Assembly (NCBI GenBank): GCA_044222395.1 | Contig: JBGANK010000001.1 | Span: 124,001 to 188,000 of the forward strand | Length of the DNA stretch: 64,000 nt | Origin: JAEUMD01 sp044222395 | GTDB taxonomy: Bacteria; Pseudomonadota; Alphaproteobacteria; Rhizobiales; Hyphomicrobiaceae | Direction: 5' to 3' | Part shown: piece by piece, positions 53,510 to 62,931 of the stretch | How the letters are laid out: the number at the start of each line of letters is the position of its first letter | Position numbering within the stretch: the stretch's first letter is position 1 | The notes under the pieces: generated by a model | Told to the model about the DNA's origin: nothing | Database searches by the model: none | The model's input: only the letters and a program-made list of their open reading frames with translations | Position numbers and translations under genes: made by a program

Positions 53510-55348
53510 ATGCACCACCTCAGGTGCGGTTTCCACGCGCTTCAGGCGCCGCGTGCGATCGGAATGAGCGGATCGTGACGGGCGCACCTGCTTCGTGACG
53601 CTCGCAGCCGCAAGCCCGTCCGCGAGCTTCTTCTTGATCTTTTCTGCATCCGACGGTTCCGGGCTGAGCGTCAGCGACTGCTCCCACTGGAAGCGCGCTT
53701 CGCGCTCGCGGCCCACCCGCCACAACGCATCGCCCAGGTGATCGTTGAGGACTGGATCATCGGGCTTCAATTCGACCGCGCGCTCCAGCTGCTGCACGGC
53801 ATCCTTGTAGCGCCCAAGCCGATAATACGCCCACCCCAGGCTGTCGACGATGTAGCCGTCATCCGGCTTCAGCGACACGGCTTTCTTGATGTGGGTCAGG
53901 CCCTGCCTCAGATTGCGTCCCTGGTCGATCCACGAATAGCCCAGGTAGTTGAGCACCAGCGGCTGCTCCGGAGCCAGCGTCAACGCCTTCTTGAGATCCT
54001 CTTCCGCCTTCGGCCACTGCTTGGTCCGCTCGTAGCACGTGCCGCGCGAATAGAAGAACGGCCAGTGCCGCGCTTCCGCCTTGCCGATCAGCTTCAGCGC
54101 ACGCGTGTAGTAGACGATCGCCTCGTCGTAGCGCTTGCGCGCCCTCATGATGCTGCCGAGCGCGTCGAGCGGCGCAAGATCGCCCGGCGAACGCGCCGCC
54201 ACCTTCTCCAGCAACCCCTTCGACTCGTCGGTCTTGTCGAGCACGTTGAGCGCAAACGCCTTGCGAATGTCGATGGCGTCCTGCAGCACAGTTCCCTTGG
54301 GAATTCTGTCGTAGGTCGCAATGGCCTGCGCATGGTTCTTCGTCGTTTCATAGGCCTGCGCTAGCGCCGCCAGCGCCAATGGCTGTTCTGGCGCCAGGAA
54401 CAGCGACAGCTGCAGGTAGATGATACCGATGCTGACGCCGCCCTCGGTCGTCAGTGCCTCGCCCAATCCATAGAGAACCTCGGCCATTCCCTCATGCGGC
54501 TCGGAAATGAGCAGCGCCACCGGCTTGCCGGCTTCGATCTCGTCCTTGAGGCTGGCCGACAAGGGATGCGGATCGGTCGATGAACGCCGGTCGTACTCGC
54601 GGAGCACGCTGAGCGCGAGCTGTTTGTCGCCAGAATGCGCGGCATGTCGGGCATACGCCATCGTCGTCCGCAGCGTCTTGGTATCCTGCTTGAACACGCG
54701 CTGGTAGGCGTAGCGCGCATCGGATTGACGGCCGGCGCTGTCGGCGATCAGACCGCGATGATAGCGAAGGTAGAACTGTGCCCATTCCGCCTGCTTCGGC
54801 TTGTCGAGCAGGTCGAGCGCATCCGACACCTTGTCCTGCGACCGTCTCAGCCACGCCTGCAGCAATCCCGACGTCAGCTCACCGATCGGCCCGTTGCTGG
54901 ACGCGGTGAGATGCCGGTCTGCTGCCTCCAGGTCGTTGCGCTTGAACGCGTCGAGCGCCAGGAACAGTTGCCCGAGACGATGCTGCGGTTGCATGGCAAC
55001 CAGTCGCTCGGCAATGCCTTTGGCCTTGGCGTAGCTTGCCGTCGACAGCTCCATCAGGAACGACTGCTCAAGCAGCACGTCGTTCTCCGGATCATGCATC
55101 AGCGCCGTGCCGTAGAAGTTGGCCGCCTGGTTGGCATCGTGCTGTGCCTTCGCGAACCGGCCGGCGAGGTAGCCTCCGATCAGAGACTTGCTCGCTTCCT
55201 TGCTCGCCTCCTCTGCATCCCCCTCCCGAGCCTGGGCGACTGATGGCATGCCCGATACGAGGATGGCGGCCCCGACCGCGACAAGCGCACCCAGCGCCGC
55301 GCAACGTAAGCCACGCGATCGCGTCCAGGCTGTGCAAGGTGTAAGCAA
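53507..55348 (-). CDS. secreted TPR-repeat protein
   Basis: A 613-aa protein with a signal peptide (LGALVAVGAAILVSGMPSVAQA, ~18-40). The rest is about 14 tetratricopeptide-like repeats, clearest at ~330-600 (e.g. LNYLGYSWIDQGRN, VDSLGWAYYRLGRY, LNDHLGDALWRVGR). The tail is basic and polar. It resembles BepA/NlpI-side TPR scaffolds that are common beside ispE in alphas; the partner is unknown. It starts at TTG 55348, supported by GGGAG 9 nt upstream; an earlier TTG at 55420 would spoil the signal peptide. The stop codon TAG belongs to a repeat. Confidence 0.85.
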   Translation of the reverse strand: MLTPCTAWTRSRGLRCAALGALVAVGAAILVSGMPSVAQAREGDAEEASKEASKSLIGGYLAGRFAKAQHDANQAANFYGTALMHDPENDVLLEQSFLMELSTASYAKAKGIAERLVAMQPQHRLGQLFLALDAFKRNDLEAADRHLTASSNGPIGELTSGLLQAWLRRSQDKVSDALDLLDKPKQAEWAQFYLRYHRGLIADSAGRQSDARYAYQRVFKQDTKTLRTTMAYARHAAHSGDKQLALSVLREYDRRSSTDPHPLSASLKDEIEAGKPVALLISEPHEGMAEVLYGLGEALTTEGGVSIGIIYLQLSLFLAPEQPLALAALAQAYETTKNHAQAIATYDRIPKGTVLQDAIDIRKAFALNVLDKTDESKGLLEKVAARSPGDLAPLDALGSIMRARKRYDEAIVYYTRALKLIGKAEARHWPFFYSRGTCYERTKQWPKAEEDLKKALTLAPEQPLVLNYLGYSWIDQGRNLRQGLTHIKKAVSLKPDDGYIVDSLGWAYYRLGRYKDAVQQLERAVELKPDDPVLNDHLGDALWRVGREREARFQWEQSLTLSPEPSDAEKIKKKLADGLAAASVTKQVRPSRSAHSDRTRRLKRVETAPEVVH

Positions 55349-55735
55349 GCGGTTCGTCTCCCGGTCAGGCCGTCGGCCGACGCGCCAGATGATTCTTAAT
55401 GTCCAACTTTCTACCAACAAACAGTCCCCTTTGGCGACCGGCGAATCCTCATATCACGCACCGCTCTACACGATTTTGGACGGCAGTGACCCGCCTCCTG
55501 CAGACCCTGCAGAATCAGGTATCCCCCCGGTCCAGCGACCGTTTCCGGCTTTGATCTCAAACCGGCATAGAGTTTTGCTCATGCGGGTCTGCGGCGACGG
55601 AGCAGTCGCGCCTGCCGCGATCTTGCCCCAATCCAGACCGTCAGCAGGCCAAGTCGTGCGATCCCTCTCGCATGCGCCCTTCGAGCCTCGATCAAATGCG
55701 CGCCAGCCGATCTCGCAAACGCTGTCGCCGCCGCC
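55349..55735. other. 387-nt intergenic region
   Basis: It lies between the ETF-QO and TPR genes (both leftward). No gene or clear terminator is seen. Confidence 0.4.
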
Positions 55736-57412
55736 TCACATCCCCGCGTAGTTGGGTCCGCCACCGCCTTCGGGGCATACCCAATTGATGTTCTGGCTCG
55801 GATCCTTGATGTCGCATGTCTTGCAGTGGACGCAGTTCTGCGCGTTGATCTGGAACCGCCGTCCCTTCTCGTCCTCGACGATCTCGTAGACTCCCGCCGG
55901 GCAATAGCGCTGCGCCGGTTCCGCCCAGGTCGGCAGGTTTATGAGCAAGGGCACGTTGGGATCGGCGAGCTTCAGGTGAACCGGCTGGTCCTCCTCGTGG
56001 TTGGTCGCCGAGTAGGAGACGTTCGTCAGCCGGTCGAACGTCAACACGCCGTCGGGCTTCGGATACTCGATTTTCGCAGCGCGCTTGGCAGTCTTCAACG
56101 TGTCGCTGTCGGGCTTGCCGTGTCCCAGCGTATAGCCGAGCCCGACCCCGCGGATGATCGTATTGAGCCACATATCCATGCCGCCCAGCGCAATACCGAG
56201 AAACGTGCCGAGCCTCGACCACAGCGGCTTGACGTTGCGGACACGCTTCAGGTCGCGCGCGATGTCGCCGGTGCGAACCTCCTCTTCGTAGGCATCGAGC
56301 TTGTCGTGCTGGCGCCCCGCCTTGATCGCATCGAAGGCCGCATCTGCCGCCGCGATCCCCGACAGGATCGCGTTGTGACTGCCCTTGATGCGCGGCACGT
56401 TCATGAAGCCTGCCGCACAGCCTAAAAGCGCCCCACCTGGGAAAACCAGATCCGGAATCGACTGCCACCCGCCTTCCGTGATCGCCCGCGCGCCATAGCC
56501 GATGCGCTTGCCGCCCTTGAGGATCGGCTGGATCGCCGGATGCGTCTTGAAGCGCTGGAACTCCTCGAACGGCGACATGTAGGGGTTCTCGTAGTTGAGA
56601 TGCACGACAAACCCGACCGCCACCAGGTTCCGGCCGTAGTGGTAGAGGAACGAACCGCCACCCGTGCGATTGTCGAGCGGCCAGCCGAACGAATGCTGCA
56701 CCACCCCTGGCCGATGTTTCTCTTCTGGAATCTCCCACAGCTCTTTGAGTCCAATTCCATATTTCTGGATCCGCCCTTCCGACAGCTTGAACCGTTTGAT
56801 GAGCTGCTTGGACAGCGACCCGCGCGCCCCTTCGGCAACGAACGTGTATTTGCCGCGCAACTCCATGCCGCGGGCGAAGTTGTCGCCCGGCTTGCCCTCG
56901 CGCGACACACCCATGTCGCCTGTCGCGATACCGGCCACCGAACCGTTTTCGTTGAACAGCACTTCGGACGCCGCAAAGCCCGGATAGATCTCCACGCCCA
57001 ATTCCGTCGCCTGCTCTCCGAGCCACTGGCACAGCGCGCCCAGGCTGACGATGTAGTTGCCGTGGTTGCTCATCAGTGGCGGCATCACGAAGTTCGGTAG
57101 CCTTATCTCACCGGCCGGCCCCATGTAGAGGAAGCGATCCTCCTTGACCGGCGTATCGACCGGCGCGCCCTTCGCCTTCCAGTCGGGAATGAGCCGGTTG
57201 AGACCGATCGGATCGATCACCGCACCCGACAGGATGTGCGCGCCGACCTCAGAACCCTTTTCCACCACGACGACCGAAAGCTCTTCGCCTGCCTCGCTGG
57301 CGCGCTGCTTGAAGCGAATCGCCGCCGCCAGTCCCGCCGGGCCGGCCCCGACGATGACGATGTCGAAATCCATGGACTCGCGGGGCGGCAGGGTATCGTC
57401 ACTCGATGCCAT
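55736..57412 (-). CDS. etfQO: electron transfer flavoprotein-ubiquinone oxidoreductase
   Basis: A 558-aa FAD and 4Fe-4S inner-membrane-associated enzyme passing electrons from ETF (beta-oxidation, amino-acid catabolism) to ubiquinone. FDIVIVGAGPAGLAAAIR is the FAD dinucleotide site, HGNYIVSLGALCQWL and FAEGARG-like segments follow, and a C-terminal ferredoxin-like domain has CVHCKTCDIKDP plus an upstream Cys (RYCPAGVYE). Usual length. It is divergent from the DNA glycosylase gene (152-nt gap). Confidence 0.96.
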   Translation of the reverse strand: MASSDDTLPPRESMDFDIVIVGAGPAGLAAAIRFKQRASEAGEELSVVVVEKGSEVGAHILSGAVIDPIGLNRLIPDWKAKGAPVDTPVKEDRFLYMGPAGEIRLPNFVMPPLMSNHGNYIVSLGALCQWLGEQATELGVEIYPGFAASEVLFNENGSVAGIATGDMGVSREGKPGDNFARGMELRGKYTFVAEGARGSLSKQLIKRFKLSEGRIQKYGIGLKELWEIPEEKHRPGVVQHSFGWPLDNRTGGGSFLYHYGRNLVAVGFVVHLNYENPYMSPFEEFQRFKTHPAIQPILKGGKRIGYGARAITEGGWQSIPDLVFPGGALLGCAAGFMNVPRIKGSHNAILSGIAAADAAFDAIKAGRQHDKLDAYEEEVRTGDIARDLKRVRNVKPLWSRLGTFLGIALGGMDMWLNTIIRGVGLGYTLGHGKPDSDTLKTAKRAAKIEYPKPDGVLTFDRLTNVSYSATNHEEDQPVHLKLADPNVPLLINLPTWAEPAQRYCPAGVYEIVEDEKGRRFQINAQNCVHCKTCDIKDPSQNINWVCPEGGGGPNYAGM

Positions 57413-57564
57413 CTCGATGTTGTCCTTCGGTTTGCGCTGCCAGCCTTGTCGGCTCCGTCGCTACCTCTACCCAACGCTCGCCCAAAACCCAAGGGGTTCG
57501 GCCCGTATGCCGGCCCATTCCGTACGCAACGTGCACACTGCAGCCTTTCGAGTTAGGCTGCGGT

Positions 57565-58518
57565 ATGGCCGAATCTACGTCCCACCACCCCGCTGATCGC
57601 AGCGACCTCATCGCCCTGCTCGACTGGTATCGGACCGCAGGCGTCGACTGCGCGCTCGGCGATCAGCCAGTCGACTGGATGAGCGACGCAGGCCGCGTGC
57701 CGGGCGCGCAATTCCGCTGGCCCGATGCCAGCACCAGCACATCTCCATCAAACGAGGGCAGAGGATCCACTCCTCCGCCGCCAGCACGCCCGCCCGAGAC
57801 TCGGCCGACAGCCCCTGCCGCCGCATTCCAAAGACCTCGCCCGTCAGCGCCGCCCGCCACCCTGCCCCCTGACGCAGCACGCGCTCCCCCGGCACGCTTC
57901 GCCACCGCCGCCCCGGAAGCCGCCGAGACCGCAGCGCGCACACTCGCTCGCAGCGCCAAAGACATCGCCGCTTTGCAGGCTGCGCTGGCCGGCTTTGAGG
58001 GATGCGCACTCAAGACGACCGCAAAATCCACCTGTGTCTACAGAGGCGCGGTTCGCGCACCGCTGATGATCATCGGCGAAGCCCCAGGCCGGGACGAGGA
58101 TCTCGAAGGGCGCCCCTTCGTCGGCCGCGCCGGCCAGCTGCTCGATCAGATGCTGGCGGCCATCGATCTGGACGAAAGCCACGTCCACATCACCAACGTC
58201 GTCTACTGGCGTCCGCCGGGCAATCGCACGCCAACACCGCAGGAAACGCAGATCTGCCGCCCAGTCCTCGAGCGTCAGGTCGAACTCGTTGCCCCCAAGG
58301 CCGTACTGCTCTTGGGCGGAGCCGCCGCCAAGTCGATGCTCGACACCCAGGACGGCATCATGCGCCTGCGCGGCAAGTGGCATGAGATCACGATCGGCAG
58401 CGCACGTCTCAAGACGATTGCCACGCTGCACCCCGCCTATTTGTTGCGCACACCGGCCGCCAAGAGGACCGCCTGGCGCGATCTCCTGAGCCTGAAGTTG
58501 TTCTTGGCAAACAACTGA
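57565..58518 (+). CDS. uracil-DNA glycosylase, family 4-like
   Basis: A 317-aa DNA repair enzyme that removes uracil. A Pro/Ala-rich linker (~55-115) separates a short N-terminal region from the glycosylase domain: GEAPGRDEDLEGRPFVGRAG (motif A GEAPG at 171-175), NVVYWRPPGNR, Cys231 in QICRPV and the second active-site motif HPAYLL (289-294). Cys147, Cys157 and Cys231 could hold an Fe-S cluster, but the usual CxxC pair is not seen. ATG 57565 is supported by a gap from etfQO and an AGG at 9 nt. Confidence 0.9.
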   Translation: MAESTSHHPADRSDLIALLDWYRTAGVDCALGDQPVDWMSDAGRVPGAQFRWPDASTSTSPSNEGRGSTPPPPARPPETRPTAPAAAFQRPRPSAPPATLPPDAARAPPARFATAAPEAAETAARTLARSAKDIAALQAALAGFEGCALKTTAKSTCVYRGAVRAPLMIIGEAPGRDEDLEGRPFVGRAGQLLDQMLAAIDLDESHVHITNVVYWRPPGNRTPTPQETQICRPVLERQVELVAPKAVLLLGGAAAKSMLDTQDGIMRLRGKWHEITIGSARLKTIATLHPAYLLRTPAAKRTAWRDLLSLKLFLANN

Positions 58519-58709
58519 TAAATCGAGTTTTTATTGGCGAAACAGTGGCTTGAGACACAAACCAGCGACTGTGCCAGCAACAATCTATCAAGAGTTCGAA
58601 ATTCTTTGTCGGAATTAAATAATACCCCAAGAGTCATGTGGCTAAGTTCGAGGCTACCTGCCGACGATGCCTCAATGTCGCTCGGCATACAATCGCTTGG
58701 ACGCCCGTC

Positions 58710-59207
58710 GTGAAACTGAGCTACGTATATCTGCGGTCAACCCAACTCATCTGCTTCCGCGCATTCGGACCCTATGAGGTATCGTCGCTGAGCGCCTGGC
58801 AGCAGATGTGTGATTGGCTCGATCGGAATTGTCTGCGCGGCACCGTCAAACGCGGTTTCGGCATGGCGCATGACGATCCTCGAATGACGCCCCCGGATCG
58901 CTGCCGCTACGACGCCTGCATCGATTTGCCCGAGCTGCTGCCTGCATCGGCGTGGGCTGGACTGCTTCCCCAGCAGTTGCCGGGAGGTGCATATGCACGC
59001 TGCCGCCACGTCGGCCCGCATACCCAGTTAGGCGAACTCGTCAGCCAAATCCGTCAGAACTGGTCTGCCACGGTCGGCATCACACTCGCCGTCGGCCGCC
59101 CCCTTGTGGAAATCTACCTTGATGATCCCAAGTTCACCGCGCCCGAACGGCTGCGCACCGACATCTGCATGCCGGTTGCATTCACCGATGATCGCGCCGT
59201 TGCCTGA
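58710..59207 (+). CDS. GyrI-like / AraC-type effector-binding domain protein
   Basis: A 165-aa stand-alone SOUL/GyrI-like domain: YVYLRSTQLICFRAFGPYE at the start, FGMAHDDPRMTPPDRCRYDACI in the centre (core DDP..TPPDRCRYD), then ARCRHVGPHTQL and PLVEIYLDDPK. It binds small hydrophobic or cationic molecules in relatives such as SbmC or the C-domain of Rob. No HTH is seen. The start is uncertain: GTG 58710 matches the domain edge, while an in-frame GTG at 58638 would add 24 residues. Confidence 0.72.
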   Translation: MKLSYVYLRSTQLICFRAFGPYEVSSLSAWQQMCDWLDRNCLRGTVKRGFGMAHDDPRMTPPDRCRYDACIDLPELLPASAWAGLLPQQLPGGAYARCRHVGPHTQLGELVSQIRQNWSATVGITLAVGRPLVEIYLDDPKFTAPERLRTDICMPVAFTDDRAVA

Positions 59208-59340
59208 CCGCGATACCAGCAAGGCTCTGCCCGCACTTTGACCCCGGACAGACCACCATACGCTCATACATCCCCCCACTTTACGCCGTGCTCGATTGCC
59301 GTCACAGTCCGCATCCCGAACTGGAGCGACGACAGCTGAT

Positions 59341-59886
59341 ATGGCCAAGCTTGACGAAACACGACCCTTCCTGCCCGTGCGCATCGCCATCCTGACGATG
59401 TCGGACACGCGAACATTGGCCGATGACAAATCCGGCAACACGCTCGCCGAGATGATCGCCGAGGCCGGCCACACCTTGGCCGACCGCGCCATCGTCAAGG
59501 ACGACGTCGAGGCGATCCGCGCCCGCGTCAAAGGCTGGATCGACGATCCGCAAATCGATGTCGTGATTACAACGGGCGGCACCGGCTTCACGGGACGCGA
59601 CGTCACGCCGGAAGCGGTCGCACCGCTGTTCGAGAAGGAGATCGATGGCTTCTCCGCCATCTTCCACATGCTCTCCTACCAGAAGATCGAAACCTCCACG
59701 ATCCAGTCGCGCGCATGCGGCGGCGTCTCGCACGGCACCTACATTTTCTGCCTGCCCGGTTCACCCGGCGCTTGCAAGGACGCCTGGCACGGAATCTTGA
59801 AATTCCAGCTCGACAACCGCCACCGCCCCTGCAATTTCGTCGAGATCATGCCACGGTTGGAAGAGCACCGGCGCGGCGGCGCGTGA
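59341..59886 (+). CDS. moaB: MoaB/Mog-type molybdopterin adenylyltransferase
   Basis: A 181-aa protein for molybdenum cofactor synthesis. RIAILTMSDTRTLADDKSGNTLAE at the start (given by its MSDTRT and DKSG marks), TTGGTGFTGRDVTPEA (~72-87) and PGSPGACKDAW are family motifs; it adenylylates molybdopterin. GGAGCGACG precedes the ATG at a somewhat long spacing. ATG 59296 in the same frame is not used. It follows the GyrI-like gene in the same direction. Confidence 0.93.
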   Translation: MAKLDETRPFLPVRIAILTMSDTRTLADDKSGNTLAEMIAEAGHTLADRAIVKDDVEAIRARVKGWIDDPQIDVVITTGGTGFTGRDVTPEAVAPLFEKEIDGFSAIFHMLSYQKIETSTIQSRACGGVSHGTYIFCLPGSPGACKDAWHGILKFQLDNRHRPCNFVEIMPRLEEHRRGGA

Positions 59887-59991
59887 GCGGTTGCGTAGTG
59901 GCAACATCCGTCGATGGCCGTTGCAGCCTGCTAACCCGCGGAGAACGGCATCACGGCCGCCAGGGCCCTCGCATCGGCGCCCGTTCGTCGC

Positions 59992-60774
59992 TCACCGTTC
60001 CGCACGAGACCGCAGTAGAATGCTGATCTCGCGCATGGATTGCGCCTGCTCGAAGTTCGCCAGCGCCATCTTGCCGACCAGCACCAGCGCCAGACCAAGC
60101 ACCAACGAGGCGCCACCGATCACCAGGCCGCCATGCAATCCGAAAATCGGCCCGGACAACGCTACCAGCGGAACGCCCGCGAGACCGAGCACACCAAGCA
60201 CTAGTCCACCCAGGAACGCCAGCCACCCGAGCCCGGTCAGCAGATGCGCGAGCAACCGCCCGCCCCGGAACTGGGAAACCGACCTCAGCTGCTCATCAAG
60301 TTCGCCATCACTGTGAGAAACGACGACCGGCAACTGCGATCCTCCCGGATGCTCCTCGCTGACACGATGATGGGTAACTCCTTCAGCCGAGCGCTGCGGC
60401 ATCTCTCGACGCGACATTTCACCAAGTCGAATGCGCGAACTGCTCTCGCTGTGTGATGCCGCTGTCGCAGTTGCCGCGTGGTCTGCGGGCCGAGCCCGTT
60501 GCGCGCCGCCTGTAGAGGCGTGGCCAGCCTGTGCGTTGTGCTGCCGGCCGCTGCCGTCGTCCCATCCGCTCTCACCTGCGGGCGTTTGCGAGCGGCCGCC
60601 ATAGCCAAGCCGCATCAGACCGCCGCGCGCGGCCTCGCCTTCCACGGTGTCGCCGAACGCTTCGACGATGTAGTGGTAGTACTGGGCCGCCTTCTCCCGA
60701 TCACCGGACATCTCGGCGCGAAAGCCTGCATCCAGATATTGCGATGGCGAGTAGGTCTGTGGTTGCGATGACAT
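59992..60774 (-). CDS. membrane protein with N-terminal helical repeat
   Basis: A 260-aa protein. Residues ~1-55 (SPSQYLDAGFRAEMSGDREKAAQYYHYIVEAF) look like one TPR-like helical hairpin. A low-complexity, Gly/Ser/His/Arg-rich linker (~60-165) follows, two membrane helices (~180-205, ~208-235), then a polar tail. Family not recognised. Start ATG 60774 matches the beginning of the helical hairpin; ATG 60825 is longer. It converges with moaB. Confidence 0.65.
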   Translation of the reverse strand: MSSQPQTYSPSQYLDAGFRAEMSGDREKAAQYYHYIVEAFGDTVEGEAARGGLMRLGYGGRSQTPAGESGWDDGSGRQHNAQAGHASTGGAQRARPADHAATATAASHSESSSRIRLGEMSRREMPQRSAEGVTHHRVSEEHPGGSQLPVVVSHSDGELDEQLRSVSQFRGGRLLAHLLTGLGWLAFLGGLVLGVLGLAGVPLVALSGPIFGLHGGLVIGGASLVLGLALVLVGKMALANFEQAQSMREISILLRSRAER

Positions 60775-61188
60775 GGACTCTGTCTTGGGGAAGATAGTGC
60801 GTAACGATAGCACCGAATTGAGCAACTGTCCGACAGCCAGATGGCGATCTCACGACACCCAATACAACCGCTCAGCCCCACGCAACCATCAGGATTGCTT
60901 AGCAGCTGATCGCGTTGGGAAAAGAAATGCTTTCGACCCCATATCCTTCCCGCGATCCGATCAGTTTGCCGCAGCTGGCAGCACTCCACCAGCCGACGAC
61001 GGCAGAACTTTGCCGTATGATTTACTGCAGAGTTTGACCGCGCCACTTGCACCGCGCGGCCCCACGTTCAATTCGAGATTACCCGATTGCGAGCACAACG
61101 GCTGGCCGCCGGCAACAAGGCGCCCGGGCTTGGTCGGCCCGGGCGCCTTTTCTGGTCATTGGTCGTCCGCCGTCGTGGCGTGTCCGCT
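60775..61188. other. intergenic region with a carD terminator
   Basis: A 414-nt gap. The only recognised element is the strong hairpin at 61119-61151. No gene is supported. Confidence 0.4.
61119..61151 (-). terminator. hairpin terminator downstream of carD
   Basis: Perfect 11-bp arms GGCGCCCGGGC (61119-61129) and GCCCGGGCGCC (61137-61147) with a 7-nt loop. A T4 run follows on the plus strand and TTGTT follows on the minus strand. It lies 38 nt beyond the carD stop and is probably bidirectional. Confidence 0.65.
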
Positions 61189-62244
61189 TCAAGCGGCCTC
61201 GGCTTCCTCGGCCTCGGCTGTAGCGCGGCGACCGCGAGCGCTCTTTGAAAGCACCTCGGTGATCCGCTGCACGGCACCACGCTCGTCGAGCTTGTCGACG
61301 GCGGCGATCTCACGCGCCATGCGGTCGAGCGCATCCTCATAGAGCTGACGCTCCGAGTAGGACTGCTCAGGCTGCGCCTCCGAACGGTACAGGTCGCGCA
61401 CCACCTCGGCGATCGAGATCAGGCTGCCGGAGTTGATCTTGGCGACGTACTCCTGCGCCCGGCGGCTCCACATCGTCCGCTTGATGCGCGCGCGACCCTT
61501 CAGCGTATCCATCGCCTTGCGGACCGTATCGCCATCCGACAGCTTGCGCATGCCGACGCTCTCCAGCTTGCCGGTGGGAACGCGCAGCGTCAGCTTCTCC
61601 TTCTCGAAGGTGATCACGAACAACTCGAGCGAATGCCCGGCGATCTCCTGCTCCTCGATGCCGATGATGCGGCCGACACCGTGCGCAGGATAGACCACGT
61701 ACTCGTTGGGCTTGAACCCGTGCCGGTGCCCAGCCTTCTTCTCCGCCGGCTTGGCTGCAGACTTGGCCGGCGCCGCGGGAGCCGAGATCTTCGCCGTAGC
61801 CGGTGCGCTGACGACAGCAGCGACCGCCCGCTGCGCGACCGGCTTCCCCTTGACATGGGCTGCAGCAACCGCCGCCGCCTTCACCGGAGCGGCCGCCTTG
61901 GCAGGCGCGATCGTCTTGGCTGGCGCCACCGCATCGGCCTTTGCGGCCGGCTTGGCCACGACCTTCTTGGCCACGGCCGCAGCCGGAGCTGCCTTGGCCT
62001 TCGCCGAAACGCTCGCAACCGGCTTTGCAGGAGCCTTTGCGGCAGCCTTCGCCACAGCCTTAGCGGGAGCGGCGACCTTGGCCGCAGCCTTGGCAGCCGG
62101 AGCAGCGGGCTTCTTAGGCGCCTTCGGTTTGCTTGCAGTTGCCGATTTCACCGTCTTTGCCGAAGCCTTTTTGGTTGCGTTGGTCGCAACGGACTTGGGC
62201 TTGCGAACCTTCGACTGGGTCTTGTTCTTCTGGGCCATCGGCAT
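61189..62244 (-). CDS. carD: CarD-family RNA polymerase regulator with histone H1-like tail
   Basis: A 351-aa protein. Residues ~1-172 are almost only Ala, Lys, Pro and Val (AKAAAKVAAP-like repeats), like histone H1 tails or AlgP. Residues ~173-351 are CarD_CdnL: PNEYVVYPAHGVGRI, the RNAP beta-interacting RID start, LRVPTGKLESVGMRKLS, and a helical DNA-contacting domain (WSRRAQEYVAKI). CarD stabilises the open promoter complex. The N-terminal tail should bind DNA non-specifically; it is unusual. Start 62244 has GAGAGTGAG upstream; ATG 62238 is close. A terminator follows. Confidence 0.92.
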   Translation of the reverse strand: MPMAQKNKTQSKVRKPKSVATNATKKASAKTVKSATASKPKAPKKPAAPAAKAAAKVAAPAKAVAKAAAKAPAKPVASVSAKAKAAPAAAVAKKVVAKPAAKADAVAPAKTIAPAKAAAPVKAAAVAAAHVKGKPVAQRAVAAVVSAPATAKISAPAAPAKSAAKPAEKKAGHRHGFKPNEYVVYPAHGVGRIIGIEEQEIAGHSLELFVITFEKEKLTLRVPTGKLESVGMRKLSDGDTVRKAMDTLKGRARIKRTMWSRRAQEYVAKINSGSLISIAEVVRDLYRSEAQPEQSYSERQLYEDALDRMAREIAAVDKLDERGAVQRITEVLSKSARGRRATAEAEEAEAA

Positions 62245-62931
62245 CTCACTCTCTAAACTCGATCCTGCCTGCCGGCCCACCCGGCAGATCAGGCAACATG
62301 CGGCCAGCTAGCTAGCCGCGAAAAAACCACGGCGGCCGGCGCTGGCCTACCACCCTGGTGTTCGTCCGCATCCCAGGCGCACAACATCACGTTGCCTGAA
62401 GCAACAGTTGCAGCCTGGGCGCAATGGCAAACTGCTCAAGTCATCCAATCCCGCCACACCGCACAAAGGTGATTGACGGAGACAACCGTTCCTGGTTGTA
62501 TGGGCTTGCGGCTATTCAGCAACGCATGAGTCCCGAACTGTGTCAGCTACGCCACATTCGGTAAGACTGTAACACATTCTTCACGGAAATTGAAGTGGCG
62601 ATGCGCTGCAGCGCAATCAAGGTCTTAATTCTAGACCTCAATTAATCGTCATTTTGGCGCCGCAATATGCGGCCGGCTCGAAGTCTTGTGCTGATTTTAA
62701 TGAGAAATTCCCCACGCACATCAATCGGCGTACGCAGGTGCAGGATCTGCGACATAAAATGTCGCACCCGACTGAATATCTTCTGTTCCAAAGCCTTCAA
62801 ACTACTCCGGATGCAGCTATCGTTACGGCCGGGTAGCTCCCCAAAGCCTCCCATATTCTTCTTGCAAACTCGCCACACCGCGCTCGCGCGAACCGATTAA
62901 CCTGCACTGCCCGGCGCGCTTATCGCATTCC
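62245..62931. other. 687-nt upstream region of carD
   Basis: A long gap between fdxA (-) and carD (-). No gene is supported. An inverted repeat AGGTCT-TAATTCT-AGACCT lies at 62620-62638 and a GCGCTGCAGCGC palindrome at 62603-62614; either could be an operator. The length suggests complex control of carD. Confidence 0.4.
62620..62638. promoter_or_regulatory. inverted repeat, possible operator
   Basis: AGGTCT at 62620-62625 and AGACCT at 62633-62638 with a 7-nt AT-rich spacer. It lies between the carD 5' end and fdxA 3' end. No regulator is known for it; chance occurrence cannot be excluded. Confidence 0.3.
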
